64,000 bases of DNA from Lysobacterales bacterium PRO7 (lineage in GTDB: Bacteria; Pseudomonadota; Gammaproteobacteria; Xanthomonadales; Rhodanobacteraceae). Location of the stretch: positions 24,789 to 88,788 of the forward strand of contig QWHH01000011.1 of the NCBI GenBank assembly GCA_021404785.1, read 5' to 3'. The notes under the pieces are model-generated. The model saw only the letters and a list, made by a program, of their open reading frames with translations, did no database searches and had not been told where the DNA came from. The translations under genes were made by a program, and so were the position numbers. Position 1 is the first letter of the stretch. Each line of letters begins with the position of its first letter. This document shows, in pieces, positions 8,696-16,884 of this stretch.

Positions 8696-9154
8696 TCAAT
8701 GCGGATTCCCGGCATGCTGCACCGCTTCAGCCGCTTTTGCCTTCGCGATGGCGTCGGCGACTTCTTTCGGCATGTAGGTCTCGTCGTGCTTGGCCAGCAC
8801 TTCGCGCGCGCTGAAATGGCCGTCCTGCATTTGCCCCGTGGCGATGATGCTCTGGCCCTCGCGAAACAGGTCCGGCAGCACGCCGGTGTACTGCACCGGC
8901 ATTTCGCGGAAGCGGTCGGTGACGATGAAATCCACGGTCAGCGAGCCGGGCGCGCGCTTGATCGAGTGTTCGAGCACGACGCCGCCAAGTCGGAAACTGG
9001 CGCCGTCCGGCGCCTTGCCGGCGAGCACTTCGCTGGGCGAGAACAGGTAACTCATGTTGCGGCTGAGCGCGAGCACGGTCAGCGCCGCGGCGATGCCGAT
9101 GGCGGCAAGTATCAGGCTAACCGCGATCAGGCGGCGCTTGCGGGTGGGAGTCAT
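8696..9154 (-). CDS. ccmE: Haem chaperone CcmE
   Basis: 152 residues: an N-terminal membrane anchor (LIAVSLILAAIGIAAALTVLAL) and a periplasmic OB-fold domain. The covalent haem-binding histidine lies in LAKHDETYMP. CcmE receives haem from CcmC and passes it to CcmF. Its ATG overlaps the ccmD stop by 4 nt. Confidence 0.95.
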   Translation of the reverse strand: MTPTRKRRLIAVSLILAAIGIAAALTVLALSRNMSYLFSPSEVLAGKAPDGASFRLGGVVLEHSIKRAPGSLTVDFIVTDRFREMPVQYTGVLPDLFREGQSIIATGQMQDGHFSAREVLAKHDETYMPKEVADAIAKAKAAEAVQHAGNPH

Positions 9155-9321
9155 GGCGATTTTCTCGATGCGGCGCGGCGTGCGCGTGCGGCGATGTCGC
9201 GCAGGATGCGGCGGCGTGCAAACACGGGGGCGATGGCATCCGCGAACAGCACGATGGCGAATACGGCATAGGCCGGCCAGACGTAGGCGGCATAACCGTG
9301 CATGGCAAGGAAATCAGTCAT
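9151..9321 (-). CDS. ccmD: Haem exporter subunit CcmD
   Basis: 56 residues, read directly from the minus strand: start ATG at 9321, stop at 9151. The sequence has the CcmD hallmarks: FLAMHGYAAYVWPAYA leading into one membrane helix (AVFAIVLFADAIAPVF), then an Arg-rich cytoplasmic tail. CcmD helps release holo-CcmE from the CcmABC complex. It overlaps ccmC by 8 nt and ccmE by 4 nt. Confidence 0.92.
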   Translation of the reverse strand: MTDFLAMHGYAAYVWPAYAVFAIVLFADAIAPVFARRRILRDIAARARRAASRKSP

Positions 9322-10075
9322 GGGATGTTTCCGTCACTGGCAGCAATGCGCGCACCCATTCCTTGCCCGACTCGAGCTCGAGCAGGGCGACACGCGCGCG
9401 CGCAAACAGGCTGGCGAAAAAATACATGTGGGTTGCGATCGCGAGCGTCAGCAGCGGCCACAGCATGCTCGGTGCGATCTTCGAAGGGCCAATAAGACTG
9501 ACGGTCTGGCCCTGGTGCAGCGTGTTCCACCAGATCACCGAGTAATGCACGATCGGCAGGTTGACGACGCCAATCAAGGCGAGAAACGCGGCGGCGCGCG
9601 CGGCCTGACGGCGATCCTCGATCGCGTGGTACAGGCCGATCACGCCGAAGTACAGGAACAGCAGCACGAGTTCCGACGTCAGGCGTGCGTCCCAGGTCCA
9701 CCACGTGCCCCAGGTCGGCTTGCCCCACAACGAACCGGTGACCAGCGTTATGAAAGTGAAAGCGGCTCCGATTGGCGCGCTCGCCATGGCGAGTGTTTCC
9801 GACAATTTGATCCGCCACACCAAAGCAATGAATCCGTTCACGGCCATGAACAGATAGGCGAACAGGCCCATCCACGCGCAGGGCACGTGCACGTACATGA
9901 TGCGGAACGAATCGCCTTGCTGATAGTCGGCGGGCGCCGTGAACAGTGCGCCGTAGAAACCGAATGCCGCGGCTACGAGCGCGATCCCATACAGCCAGGG
10001 GATCCAGCGTCCGGCGAAGCTATAGAAATAGGGCGGCGAGCCGAGCTTGTGGAACCAGAGGACGAGGGGATTCAT
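9314..10075 (-). CDS. ccmC: Haem exporter/ligase membrane protein CcmC
   Basis: 253 residues, six predicted membrane segments. The WWD-type motif is present (WGTWWTWDARLTSELVL), with the flanking periplasmic histidines in VHVPCAWMG and VNLPIVHYSV. CcmC loads haem onto CcmE. One base separates it from ccmB. Confidence 0.96.
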   Translation of the reverse strand: MNPLVLWFHKLGSPPYFYSFAGRWIPWLYGIALVAAAFGFYGALFTAPADYQQGDSFRIMYVHVPCAWMGLFAYLFMAVNGFIALVWRIKLSETLAMASAPIGAAFTFITLVTGSLWGKPTWGTWWTWDARLTSELVLLFLYFGVIGLYHAIEDRRQAARAAAFLALIGVVNLPIVHYSVIWWNTLHQGQTVSLIGPSKIAPSMLWPLLTLAIATHMYFFASLFARARVALLELESGKEWVRALLPVTETSHD

Positions 10076-10076
10076 T

Positions 10077-10760
10077 TCAACTCAACGAGATTTTCAATGC
10101 CGCCGCGGCCGCAAGCGGCGCAATGATGATCGACAATACCAGCCACGCGGCGAGCCACAACAGCGGTGCGGAATAGGCGAATCCATCCTGGGCTGCGTTG
10201 CAGGCGCCGGCGCCGAAGATCAAGGCCGGCACGATCAGCGGCAGCACGAGCAAGGTCAACAGCATACCAGAGCGGCGCATGCCCACGGTAAGGGCGACGC
10301 ACACCGCACCGATCAGGCTGAGCAAGGGCGTCGCCAGCGCGAGCGCGATCATCAGCACCGGCAAGACCTGCGACGGCAGTTGCAAGAGTTGCGCGAGCAG
10401 GGGTGCGATGACGATGAGTGGCAGCGCGGTCGTCAACCAATGAATGAAAATCTTGCAGCCAATCAGCAGTGCGAGCGGATGCGGCGACACGACGAGTTGC
10501 TCCAGCGAGCCGTCTTCCAGGTCGCTGCGGAACAGCGCATCCAGCGACAACAGCATCGCCAGCAGCACGGCGACGAAGATGGTGCCGGCCGCGATGCGCG
10601 CGAGCACGGTTGTCTCCGGCCCGAGTGCGAGCGGAAACAGCGCCACGACGATGATCGCGAACAGCAGCGGATTGAGCGCGTCGCCGCGCCGTCGCCAGAC
10701 CAGCAGCAAGTCGCGGCGCAGCAGGGCGATGCAGGCTGACGAGGTGGTTCCGGGTTTCAT
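10077..10760 (-). CDS. ccmB: ABC transporter permease CcmB
   Basis: 227 residues, six membrane segments, with FRSDLEDGSLEQLVVSPHP typical of CcmB. It forms the CcmAB transporter that drives release of holo-CcmE. It overlaps ccmA by 4 nt. Confidence 0.95.
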   Translation of the reverse strand: MKPGTTSSACIALLRRDLLLVWRRRGDALNPLLFAIIVVALFPLALGPETTVLARIAAGTIFVAVLLAMLLSLDALFRSDLEDGSLEQLVVSPHPLALLIGCKIFIHWLTTALPLIVIAPLLAQLLQLPSQVLPVLMIALALATPLLSLIGAVCVALTVGMRRSGMLLTLLVLPLIVPALIFGAGACNAAQDGFAYSAPLLWLAAWLVLSIIIAPLAAAAALKISLS

Positions 10761-11401
10761 GCCGATGCCTTCAATGCGATCCGTCGCGGAGTACCCGACG
10801 TGAAGGCATACGCGCCATGCGAGGTGATCAGCGCCGCGCCACCCCGCCGCGCGTGATGGTCGAGCAGGCGATTGACCAGGTCGATGCCGCTGCGATCGAG
10901 ATTCGCATACGGCTCATCGAGCAGCCACAGGGCGGCCGGCACGAGCAACAGGCGCGCGAGCGCGACGCGTTTGCGTTGTCCGGCCGACAGCGTGCGCAGC
11001 GGTGCGTCTTCGTAACCTTCCAGACCGACGCTGGCGAGCGCCAGGTGCGGCGTGATACCGGGGCGGATGCCGCCCATGCCGGTGGCGAAACGCAGGTTTT
11101 CCAGCGCCGACAATTCGAGTTTCAGTCCAGGCAAATGCCCGAGCAAGGCGACCTGGTGCGAGAGTTTGGCCAGCGTCAATGGCGCGCCGTGCAACAGCAC
11201 ATCGCCGGATGTCGGATCAAGCAGGCCGGAGAGCACCTTGAGCAACGTCGTCTTGCCCGAGCCGTTGTCGCCTTCGATCAGCACCGTCTCGCCTGCGTGC
11301 AGGGAAAAATCCAGTGGTCCGAAAATCACCTCGTCGTTGCGCGCGAAGCACAAAGACTGCGCTTGCAGCAAGGCTCGGGGCTCGTCGGCGGATTCGTGCA
11401 T
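10757..11401 (-). CDS. ccmA: ABC transporter ATP-binding protein CcmA
   Basis: 214 residues. Walker A GDNGSGKTT, signature LSAGQRKRVALARLL and Walker B LWLLDEPYANLD are visible. It is the first gene of the ccm operon and is divergent from the S8 protease gene, about 60 bp between start codons, so the two promoters share a short region. Confidence 0.95.
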   Translation of the reverse strand: MHESADEPRALLQAQSLCFARNDEVIFGPLDFSLHAGETVLIEGDNGSGKTTLLKVLSGLLDPTSGDVLLHGAPLTLAKLSHQVALLGHLPGLKLELSALENLRFATGMGGIRPGITPHLALASVGLEGYEDAPLRTLSAGQRKRVALARLLLVPAALWLLDEPYANLDRSGIDLVNRLLDHHARRGGAALITSHGAYAFTSGTPRRIALKASA

Positions 11402-11462
11402 AGGCCGCGCATCCTACCTGCACGAGGCAAGGTAGACTAGGGCAAATCGCGTGGAGTCGCCG

Positions 11463-14400
11463 ATGTTCGCCCGAGCCATTGCCCTCATCGCCATTTGTCT
11501 TCCTCTGCTGGCTATTGACGCGCCGGCTGCAGAAGTCCGCCATACGTATATGGTGCGTCTGCAGGGCGAGCCACTGGTCGAGCATGTGCATGCGCGCGTC
11601 GTTGCGCAGGATCTTGCCGTCGTTGAAGGCGGTGAGAAGCCGGCGATGCGCCGCGAGTTGCGCTCTGCGCTGGCACTAGATTACCTGCAGCAGATCGACG
11701 CCCAGCGCACACGTGTACTCGATGCGGGTAGTGTGGAACTGGGCCGTGCGCTGGCGCCGCGGGCGGTCTATCGCTACGCAGGCAATGGCATGGCCTTGTC
11801 GCTGACCGATGCGGAAGCTGCACGTCTGGCGACGGTGCCGGGCGTCCTGGGCGTGCGCCGCGAGCGCATCTTGCGACCGATGACCGACGCGGGCCCGGAG
11901 TGGATCGGTGCCGACAAATTATGGAATGCCCAGGTCCCGGGCGTCGCCGCCACGAAGGGTGAAGGTGTAGTGATCGGCATCATCGACACCGGCATCAGCC
12001 CCAGCCATCCTTCGTTTGCCGCAACCGGTCCTGATGGTTATGCGATCGCGAATCCGCGCGGGCATTTCTACGGCTTGTGCGCGAGCGCGCAGGCGACCTG
12101 CAACAACAAGCTGATCGGCATCTACGATTTCACCGACGAGGGCACGAAGGGCATCGACAGCGTCGGCCACGGCACGCATGTCGCCGGCATCGCCGCGGGC
12201 AACGGCATGAACAACGCGCTTGCGGGCACGACTATTTCGCTTCCGCGTTTCGTATCGGGCGTGGCGCCGCATGCAAACATCATCATGTACAAGGCGTGCA
12301 AGTCCGGCAGTTCCGGCGGCACCTGTCCGGAATCTGCGCTCGTTGGCGCGCTGGACCAGGCCATCGCCGACAACGTGGACGTGATCAATTATTCGATCGG
12401 CGGCGATGCGCAGGACGCGTACCAGATGCTGGCCCAGGGCGGCAATGACGTCTCCGAAATGTTCAACGCGCGCGCGGCGGGTATCGTCGTTGTCGCCGCC
12501 GCGGGCAACGAGGGTCCGGGACCAAACTCCGTGAGCGAACCGGGGAATGCGCCGTGGGTGATCGCCGTGGCGAATGCGACGCACGACCGCCAGTTCGCCA
12601 ATTCGATCGGGAATTTCTCCGGCGCTGCGAATGCGCCATCGAACTTGACCGGCGCCGGTTACACGGCCGGATACGGGCCGGCGGAAATCGTCTATGCCGG
12701 CAATTACGGCAACGCCCTGTGCGGCACCGGGCCGAGCGATTTTCCGCCGACCGGCAAGAGCAATCCGTTTGCGCCCGGAACGTTCCACGGCCAGATCGTG
12801 ATCTGCGATCGCGGCATCTATGCGCGCGTCGAGAAAGGCTACAACGTGCTGCATGCCGGCGCCGGCGGCTATATCCTCGCCAATGCGCAAAGCGACGGCG
12901 AGTCCATCGTCAGCGACGATCATTACCTGCCGGCGGTGCATCTTGGCTACACCGAAGGCGCAGCGCTCAAGGCCTGGGTTGCGGCAGCCGGCAGCCATCA
13001 GGGCACGATCAGCGGCGTCACCGCCCTGTTGCAAGCCAGCCTCGGCGACATTCTCAATTCGAGCAGCTCGCGCGGACCGTACGGATTCGGTGGCGGAATA
13101 CTCAAGCCCGACATCACCGCGCCGGGAACGAACATCCTGTCGTCGGATTACCAATCCAACGGACTCGCATTCATGTCCGGCACGTCGATGGCGTCTCCGA
13201 ATGTCGCCGGCGCGGTCGCATTGCTTGTTGCCGCGCATCCGGCCTGGAGTCCGGCGCAAATCGAATCGGCCTTGCTCGGCACTGCGCTCGCCGGCAGTGT
13301 GCGCTTGCAGGATGGCGTGACGCCGGCCGCGCCGCTGGATGCCGGCGCAGGCCGCGTGCAACCCGCTACTGCCGTCAAGGCAGGACTTTATCTGCCGCTG
13401 AGCACCGCGGATTTTCGCGCGCAGAATCCCGCACAAGGCGGCGATCCATCCCGTCTCAATCGTCCCGGCATCGAGAGCGAGTCCTGCTTCGGCCAATGCA
13501 GTTTCGTGCGCACCGTCGCCGACATGTCCGGCGGCGGCACCTGGACGGCGAGCGTGCAGGGCGCAACCGCCAATGCGAAGATCACGGTAATGCCGTCGCA
13601 ATTCTCCCTCGCTTCGGGAGCGTCGCAACAGTTGAACATTGCCGTGGACGTCAGCGATCCGCACCTCACCGGAAACTGGTCGAACGCGCGCATCGTCCTG
13701 CACAAGACCGGCGGCGGACAGTCTGCCACCGACTTTGCTCTGTCGCTCGCGGTGTACGCATCGCCGGGCAATGCGCCGGCGTTTCGCGAGTTCACGACAG
13801 GCGAGCCATTTTTCGACACGACGCTAATCGTCTCAGGCCTCGCCGCGTTGCCGCACGCGCAGTTCGCACTGACGGGCCTGGTGCCGGCAACATCGAATTC
13901 GATGAGCCTCGGCGTCGACCCGAAGCCGAGCGATTTGTATACGACGTTCCCGGGAACCGGCAAGCAATTCGTGTTGTTCCCGGCTCTGACTCCATCCGGT
14001 TTTTCCTCGCCGCCGCCGGGAGGACCACAAGGCCGCGTGTTCATCGTCGAGATCGCGGCCTCTACGTCACCTTCGGCAACTTTGTATGCCGGCATCGACA
14101 GCAATGGCAGCGGCCAGCCGGATTCCGCCGAACAGGCGTGCGCGGCGCAGGGGGTTGGCGCGCGCTGCATCGTCGACTTGCGCGACCAACCGGCATCGAC
14201 GCAGGTTTGGGCGCTTGTGGACATTCCGTCCGGCAGCACTGGCGCTACTTATACCGTGACGCTGAGCAGCGGTTTGCCGTATACCTCGCCAGGATTCGTC
14301 AATCAGGGCAGCGTCATCCATTACGGTCTCGCCGGCCCCGGCCATGTAGCCAGCGGTGCGAATTTCCCGTTGCGGATGACGCTCGGTTCGGTCACCAATC

Positions 14401-15656
14401 CCCTGGCGCCCGGGCGCTACTACGGTGCGGTCATGATCGACGCGATCCCGATCAGCGGCAGCATGGCCGGACATGCCGGCGTGTTGCCGTTCGCGCTAAC
14501 GCGCGCGCCCGGCGGCGACGATGTCGTCGATCCGCTGACGCTGGGTGCGGATGCGACGCGCCAGTACTTCATCGCCGCGGGCGAGACCCTGCGCCACAGC
14601 TTCATCGATATTCCCGACACGCGCCAGATCACCATCCAGACCGGTCCTCCCGCCGCTTCCACTCTCGGTATGCCCCCGGCGGCAAACGTCTCGTTTTACC
14701 TGGCGCGCAGTGACATTCCGCCGGCGGCGCGCTCGGCGCAGGTCGCGGCGGCGCCACCCATCGGCGCCGCCGTCAAGCAATGGTCGATAGGCGGCACCGG
14801 GCCGGCGCAGGCGGTGATCTTCCAGACGGTCGGGCCGGGCCGGTGGTACATCGTCGCGACGAATGTCGGCAGCAGCAACGGTCAATTCAGTCTGTCCCTC
14901 GCCAACGATGCGGGCGGCACGGCCACGCCGCCCACGCCTGGCGCCTACTACAATCCCGAGCGTTCGGGTCACGGCATCTTCATCAGCCAGGCCGCCGGTG
15001 TGCAAGCGGTGTACTGGTATACATTCAATGAAGATGGCACGCCGACGTGGTACGCGGCGCAGGCGGATGCGCCGGCAAGTGGTGCGGTGGCCTGGACTGC
15101 ACCGCTGTTCAGCGACAATTGGGATGGCACACACGTCAATTCGTATTCCGTACTCGGCGACGTGATCCTCACGCCGATCGATGCGAACAATCTCGAGTTC
15201 TCGTGGCATCTGCACGGCGACGCCGGCAGCGAACGCTTCACGCGCATCGGTCCGGCGGCAGCGTGCGTCGATACCGGTTCGGTGCAGGCAAACCTCAACG
15301 GACAGTGGTATGCGCCGACGCAAAGCGGGTATGGCATGGACGTTCTCGCGCTGCCGGGCTTCCAGCAGGACACGTTCTATCTCTACGACGCGCTCGGCAT
15401 GCCGCGCTGGATCGCCGGCAGCACCAACTCGACAATGGGATCGAACACGCTGTCGATGTACCAGATCGGCGGATTCTGTCCGTCATGCGACTGGCTTGCG
15501 ACGCAGCCGCTGCAGGTAGGCACGATGACGACGAGTTTCACGAGTGGCACGCAGGGCACTTACGCGACGCAGATCCAACTCGTACCGCCACTGTCGGGAA
15601 ACTGGAACATCAACCAGCCGATCGTGCGGTTGACCGGGTCGCCAACGTGTCCGTGA
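11463..15656 (+). CDS. Secreted S8 subtilisin-like serine protease with PA domain and two C-terminal WYNP modules
   Basis: 1397 residues from the ATG at 11463, chosen because GGAG lies 6 nt upstream; an in-frame GTG at 11451 is the alternative. Order: signal peptide (1-23), inhibitor I9-like propeptide, S8 catalytic domain with Asp175 (GIIDTGIS), His236 (GHGTHVAG), oxyanion Asn349 (AAGNEG) and Ser575 (SGTSMASPN). A PA domain is inserted before the Ser. Beta-rich regions follow, then two WYNP-type modules (DNA about 14935-15290 and 15295-15655) beginning AYYNPERSGHG and GQWYAPTQSGYG. An extracellular protease is expected. A TAGACT at 11433 may be its -10 box. Confidence 0.92.
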   Translation: MFARAIALIAICLPLLAIDAPAAEVRHTYMVRLQGEPLVEHVHARVVAQDLAVVEGGEKPAMRRELRSALALDYLQQIDAQRTRVLDAGSVELGRALAPRAVYRYAGNGMALSLTDAEAARLATVPGVLGVRRERILRPMTDAGPEWIGADKLWNAQVPGVAATKGEGVVIGIIDTGISPSHPSFAATGPDGYAIANPRGHFYGLCASAQATCNNKLIGIYDFTDEGTKGIDSVGHGTHVAGIAAGNGMNNALAGTTISLPRFVSGVAPHANIIMYKACKSGSSGGTCPESALVGALDQAIADNVDVINYSIGGDAQDAYQMLAQGGNDVSEMFNARAAGIVVVAAAGNEGPGPNSVSEPGNAPWVIAVANATHDRQFANSIGNFSGAANAPSNLTGAGYTAGYGPAEIVYAGNYGNALCGTGPSDFPPTGKSNPFAPGTFHGQIVICDRGIYARVEKGYNVLHAGAGGYILANAQSDGESIVSDDHYLPAVHLGYTEGAALKAWVAAAGSHQGTISGVTALLQASLGDILNSSSSRGPYGFGGGILKPDITAPGTNILSSDYQSNGLAFMSGTSMASPNVAGAVALLVAAHPAWSPAQIESALLGTALAGSVRLQDGVTPAAPLDAGAGRVQPATAVKAGLYLPLSTADFRAQNPAQGGDPSRLNRPGIESESCFGQCSFVRTVADMSGGGTWTASVQGATANAKITVMPSQFSLASGASQQLNIAVDVSDPHLTGNWSNARIVLHKTGGGQSATDFALSLAVYASPGNAPAFREFTTGEPFFDTTLIVSGLAALPHAQFALTGLVPATSNSMSLGVDPKPSDLYTTFPGTGKQFVLFPALTPSGFSSPPPGGPQGRVFIVEIAASTSPSATLYAGIDSNGSGQPDSAEQACAAQGVGARCIVDLRDQPASTQVWALVDIPSGSTGATYTVTLSSGLPYTSPGFVNQGSVIHYGLAGPGHVASGANFPLRMTLGSVTNPLAPGRYYGAVMIDAIPISGSMAGHAGVLPFALTRAPGGDDVVDPLTLGADATRQYFIAAGETLRHSFIDIPDTRQITIQTGPPAASTLGMPPAANVSFYLARSDIPPAARSAQVAAAPPIGAAVKQWSIGGTGPAQAVIFQTVGPGRWYIVATNVGSSNGQFSLSLANDAGGTATPPTPGAYYNPERSGHGIFISQAAGVQAVYWYTFNEDGTPTWYAAQADAPASGAVAWTAPLFSDNWDGTHVNSYSVLGDVILTPIDANNLEFSWHLHGDAGSERFTRIGPAAACVDTGSVQANLNGQWYAPTQSGYGMDVLALPGFQQDTFYLYDALGMPRWIAGSTNSTMGSNTLSMYQIGGFCPSCDWLATQPLQVGTMTTSFTSGTQGTYATQIQLVPPLSGNWNINQPIVRLTGSPTCP

Positions 15657-15756
15657 GTTACCTGCGAATTTGCGCCGAATGCATGTTTGACACACGGCAT
15701 TGCCAAGCGTAGTTTCCAGATGGCTGGGGGCACCAATCCAAAAGGAAGGTGCCGTG

Positions 15757-16860
15757 ATGAGTAAGAAGACCATGCTGGCCTTGAGCTTTGCGGTCTTGTT
15801 CGGGGCGGGATGGGGGGCGGCATACGCCCAAGTCCAAACGCAGTCGCCGGTCTTCGGCACTGTGCTTGAGTATCCGACTACTGGCTGCGGCGGGGCCGTT
15901 CTGCAAGTGCCTCTGTCCGGGCAGCAGCTTCTTCCGAAAACCGGTCTTGTGCCCTCTACGTCAGTGTCGTTCTACGGCCAAGCGGCAGCATTGCACGTCA
16001 AGTGGCTAACCACACTTCAGTGCAAGCACACCGGCATCACCCATGAGCTGGTGCCTGCTGCCGGCGCAGTGAACACTGCGAATATCAGCAACGATTATAT
16101 TTCCGCAAATTGGTCCGGATACCAGATTGCCAACACCGCGCAATTTGCGCAATCGGGTTGGACCATCCCTACCGTAGTTAAACCCAATCCAGGTTACGGA
16201 ACAGGGGCAGGATTGAATGGCTACTATTCATCGACGTGGACGGGTATAGGCGGTGGGGTCAATGCCGGCTCCGGGCCGTTGATCCAATCCGGGTCAACCC
16301 AGGATTTGGTTGCCGGTGCCACCACTTACTATTTTTGGTACGAAGTTGTCGGTGGTCCTACCGATACGGGGGGCGAAGTCCAGTTGTGTTCGCAAGGAAG
16401 TGGATGTCTTGCCGCAAATCCTGGGGATTTGGCTGGAAGCGCTTCGCTGTGGATACCGGATCCGAATCCCAATAATCCGGGGATGGGCCAGGTTACCCTT
16501 GGGGTATGTGATTTCACCGTCGGCGGTCCCTGTGCGAACCTCATTATTGATTCTGACAGGTACACTACGCCGACACCGGGCAATACTACCGAATGGATAG
16601 TAGAAGCCCCAAGCTATAACGGAAATATCCTTGCATTGGCGGATTTTGATTCCGCGACATTCGTGAACGCGTGCTGGTCGCCGGCGTATAACAACGGTAC
16701 GGGTAGCTGCTACACGATAGCGCAGGGCAGCTATCCGGGCGCAATATCCATAGAAAACACCGTGTTCGGCATTTACCAGTATTTGGCATCTCCTGATTCG
16801 CTGAATGCTTCGGGCAATGGGTTTACCGATTATTACATTCAGCCGGAAAAAGGAAACTGA
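15757..16860 (+). CDS. Secreted G1-family (eqolisin-like) glutamic endopeptidase
   Basis: 367 residues; ATG at 15757 behind AAAGGAAGG. Signal peptide ends near WGAAYA. The fold is recognised from family motifs: ANWSGYQ, SGWTIPTV, STWTGIGGG, YYFWYEVV and TTEWIVEAPS. The catalytic pair would be Gln177 (PLIQSGS) and a Glu in EWIVE (279 or 283). G1 peptidases (PF01828) are best known from fungi and act at acid pH; bacterial homologues exist but few are characterised. The gene is clearly more A/T-rich than its 5' neighbour, suggesting transfer. It lies 24 bp before the LRR gene. Confidence 0.78.
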   Translation: MSKKTMLALSFAVLFGAGWGAAYAQVQTQSPVFGTVLEYPTTGCGGAVLQVPLSGQQLLPKTGLVPSTSVSFYGQAAALHVKWLTTLQCKHTGITHELVPAAGAVNTANISNDYISANWSGYQIANTAQFAQSGWTIPTVVKPNPGYGTGAGLNGYYSSTWTGIGGGVNAGSGPLIQSGSTQDLVAGATTYYFWYEVVGGPTDTGGEVQLCSQGSGCLAANPGDLAGSASLWIPDPNPNNPGMGQVTLGVCDFTVGGPCANLIIDSDRYTTPTPGNTTEWIVEAPSYNGNILALADFDSATFVNACWSPAYNNGTGSCYTIAQGSYPGAISIENTVFGIYQYLASPDSLNASGNGFTDYYIQPEKGN

Positions 16861-16884
16861 ACAACTCGCATATCGAGAAGTGTC

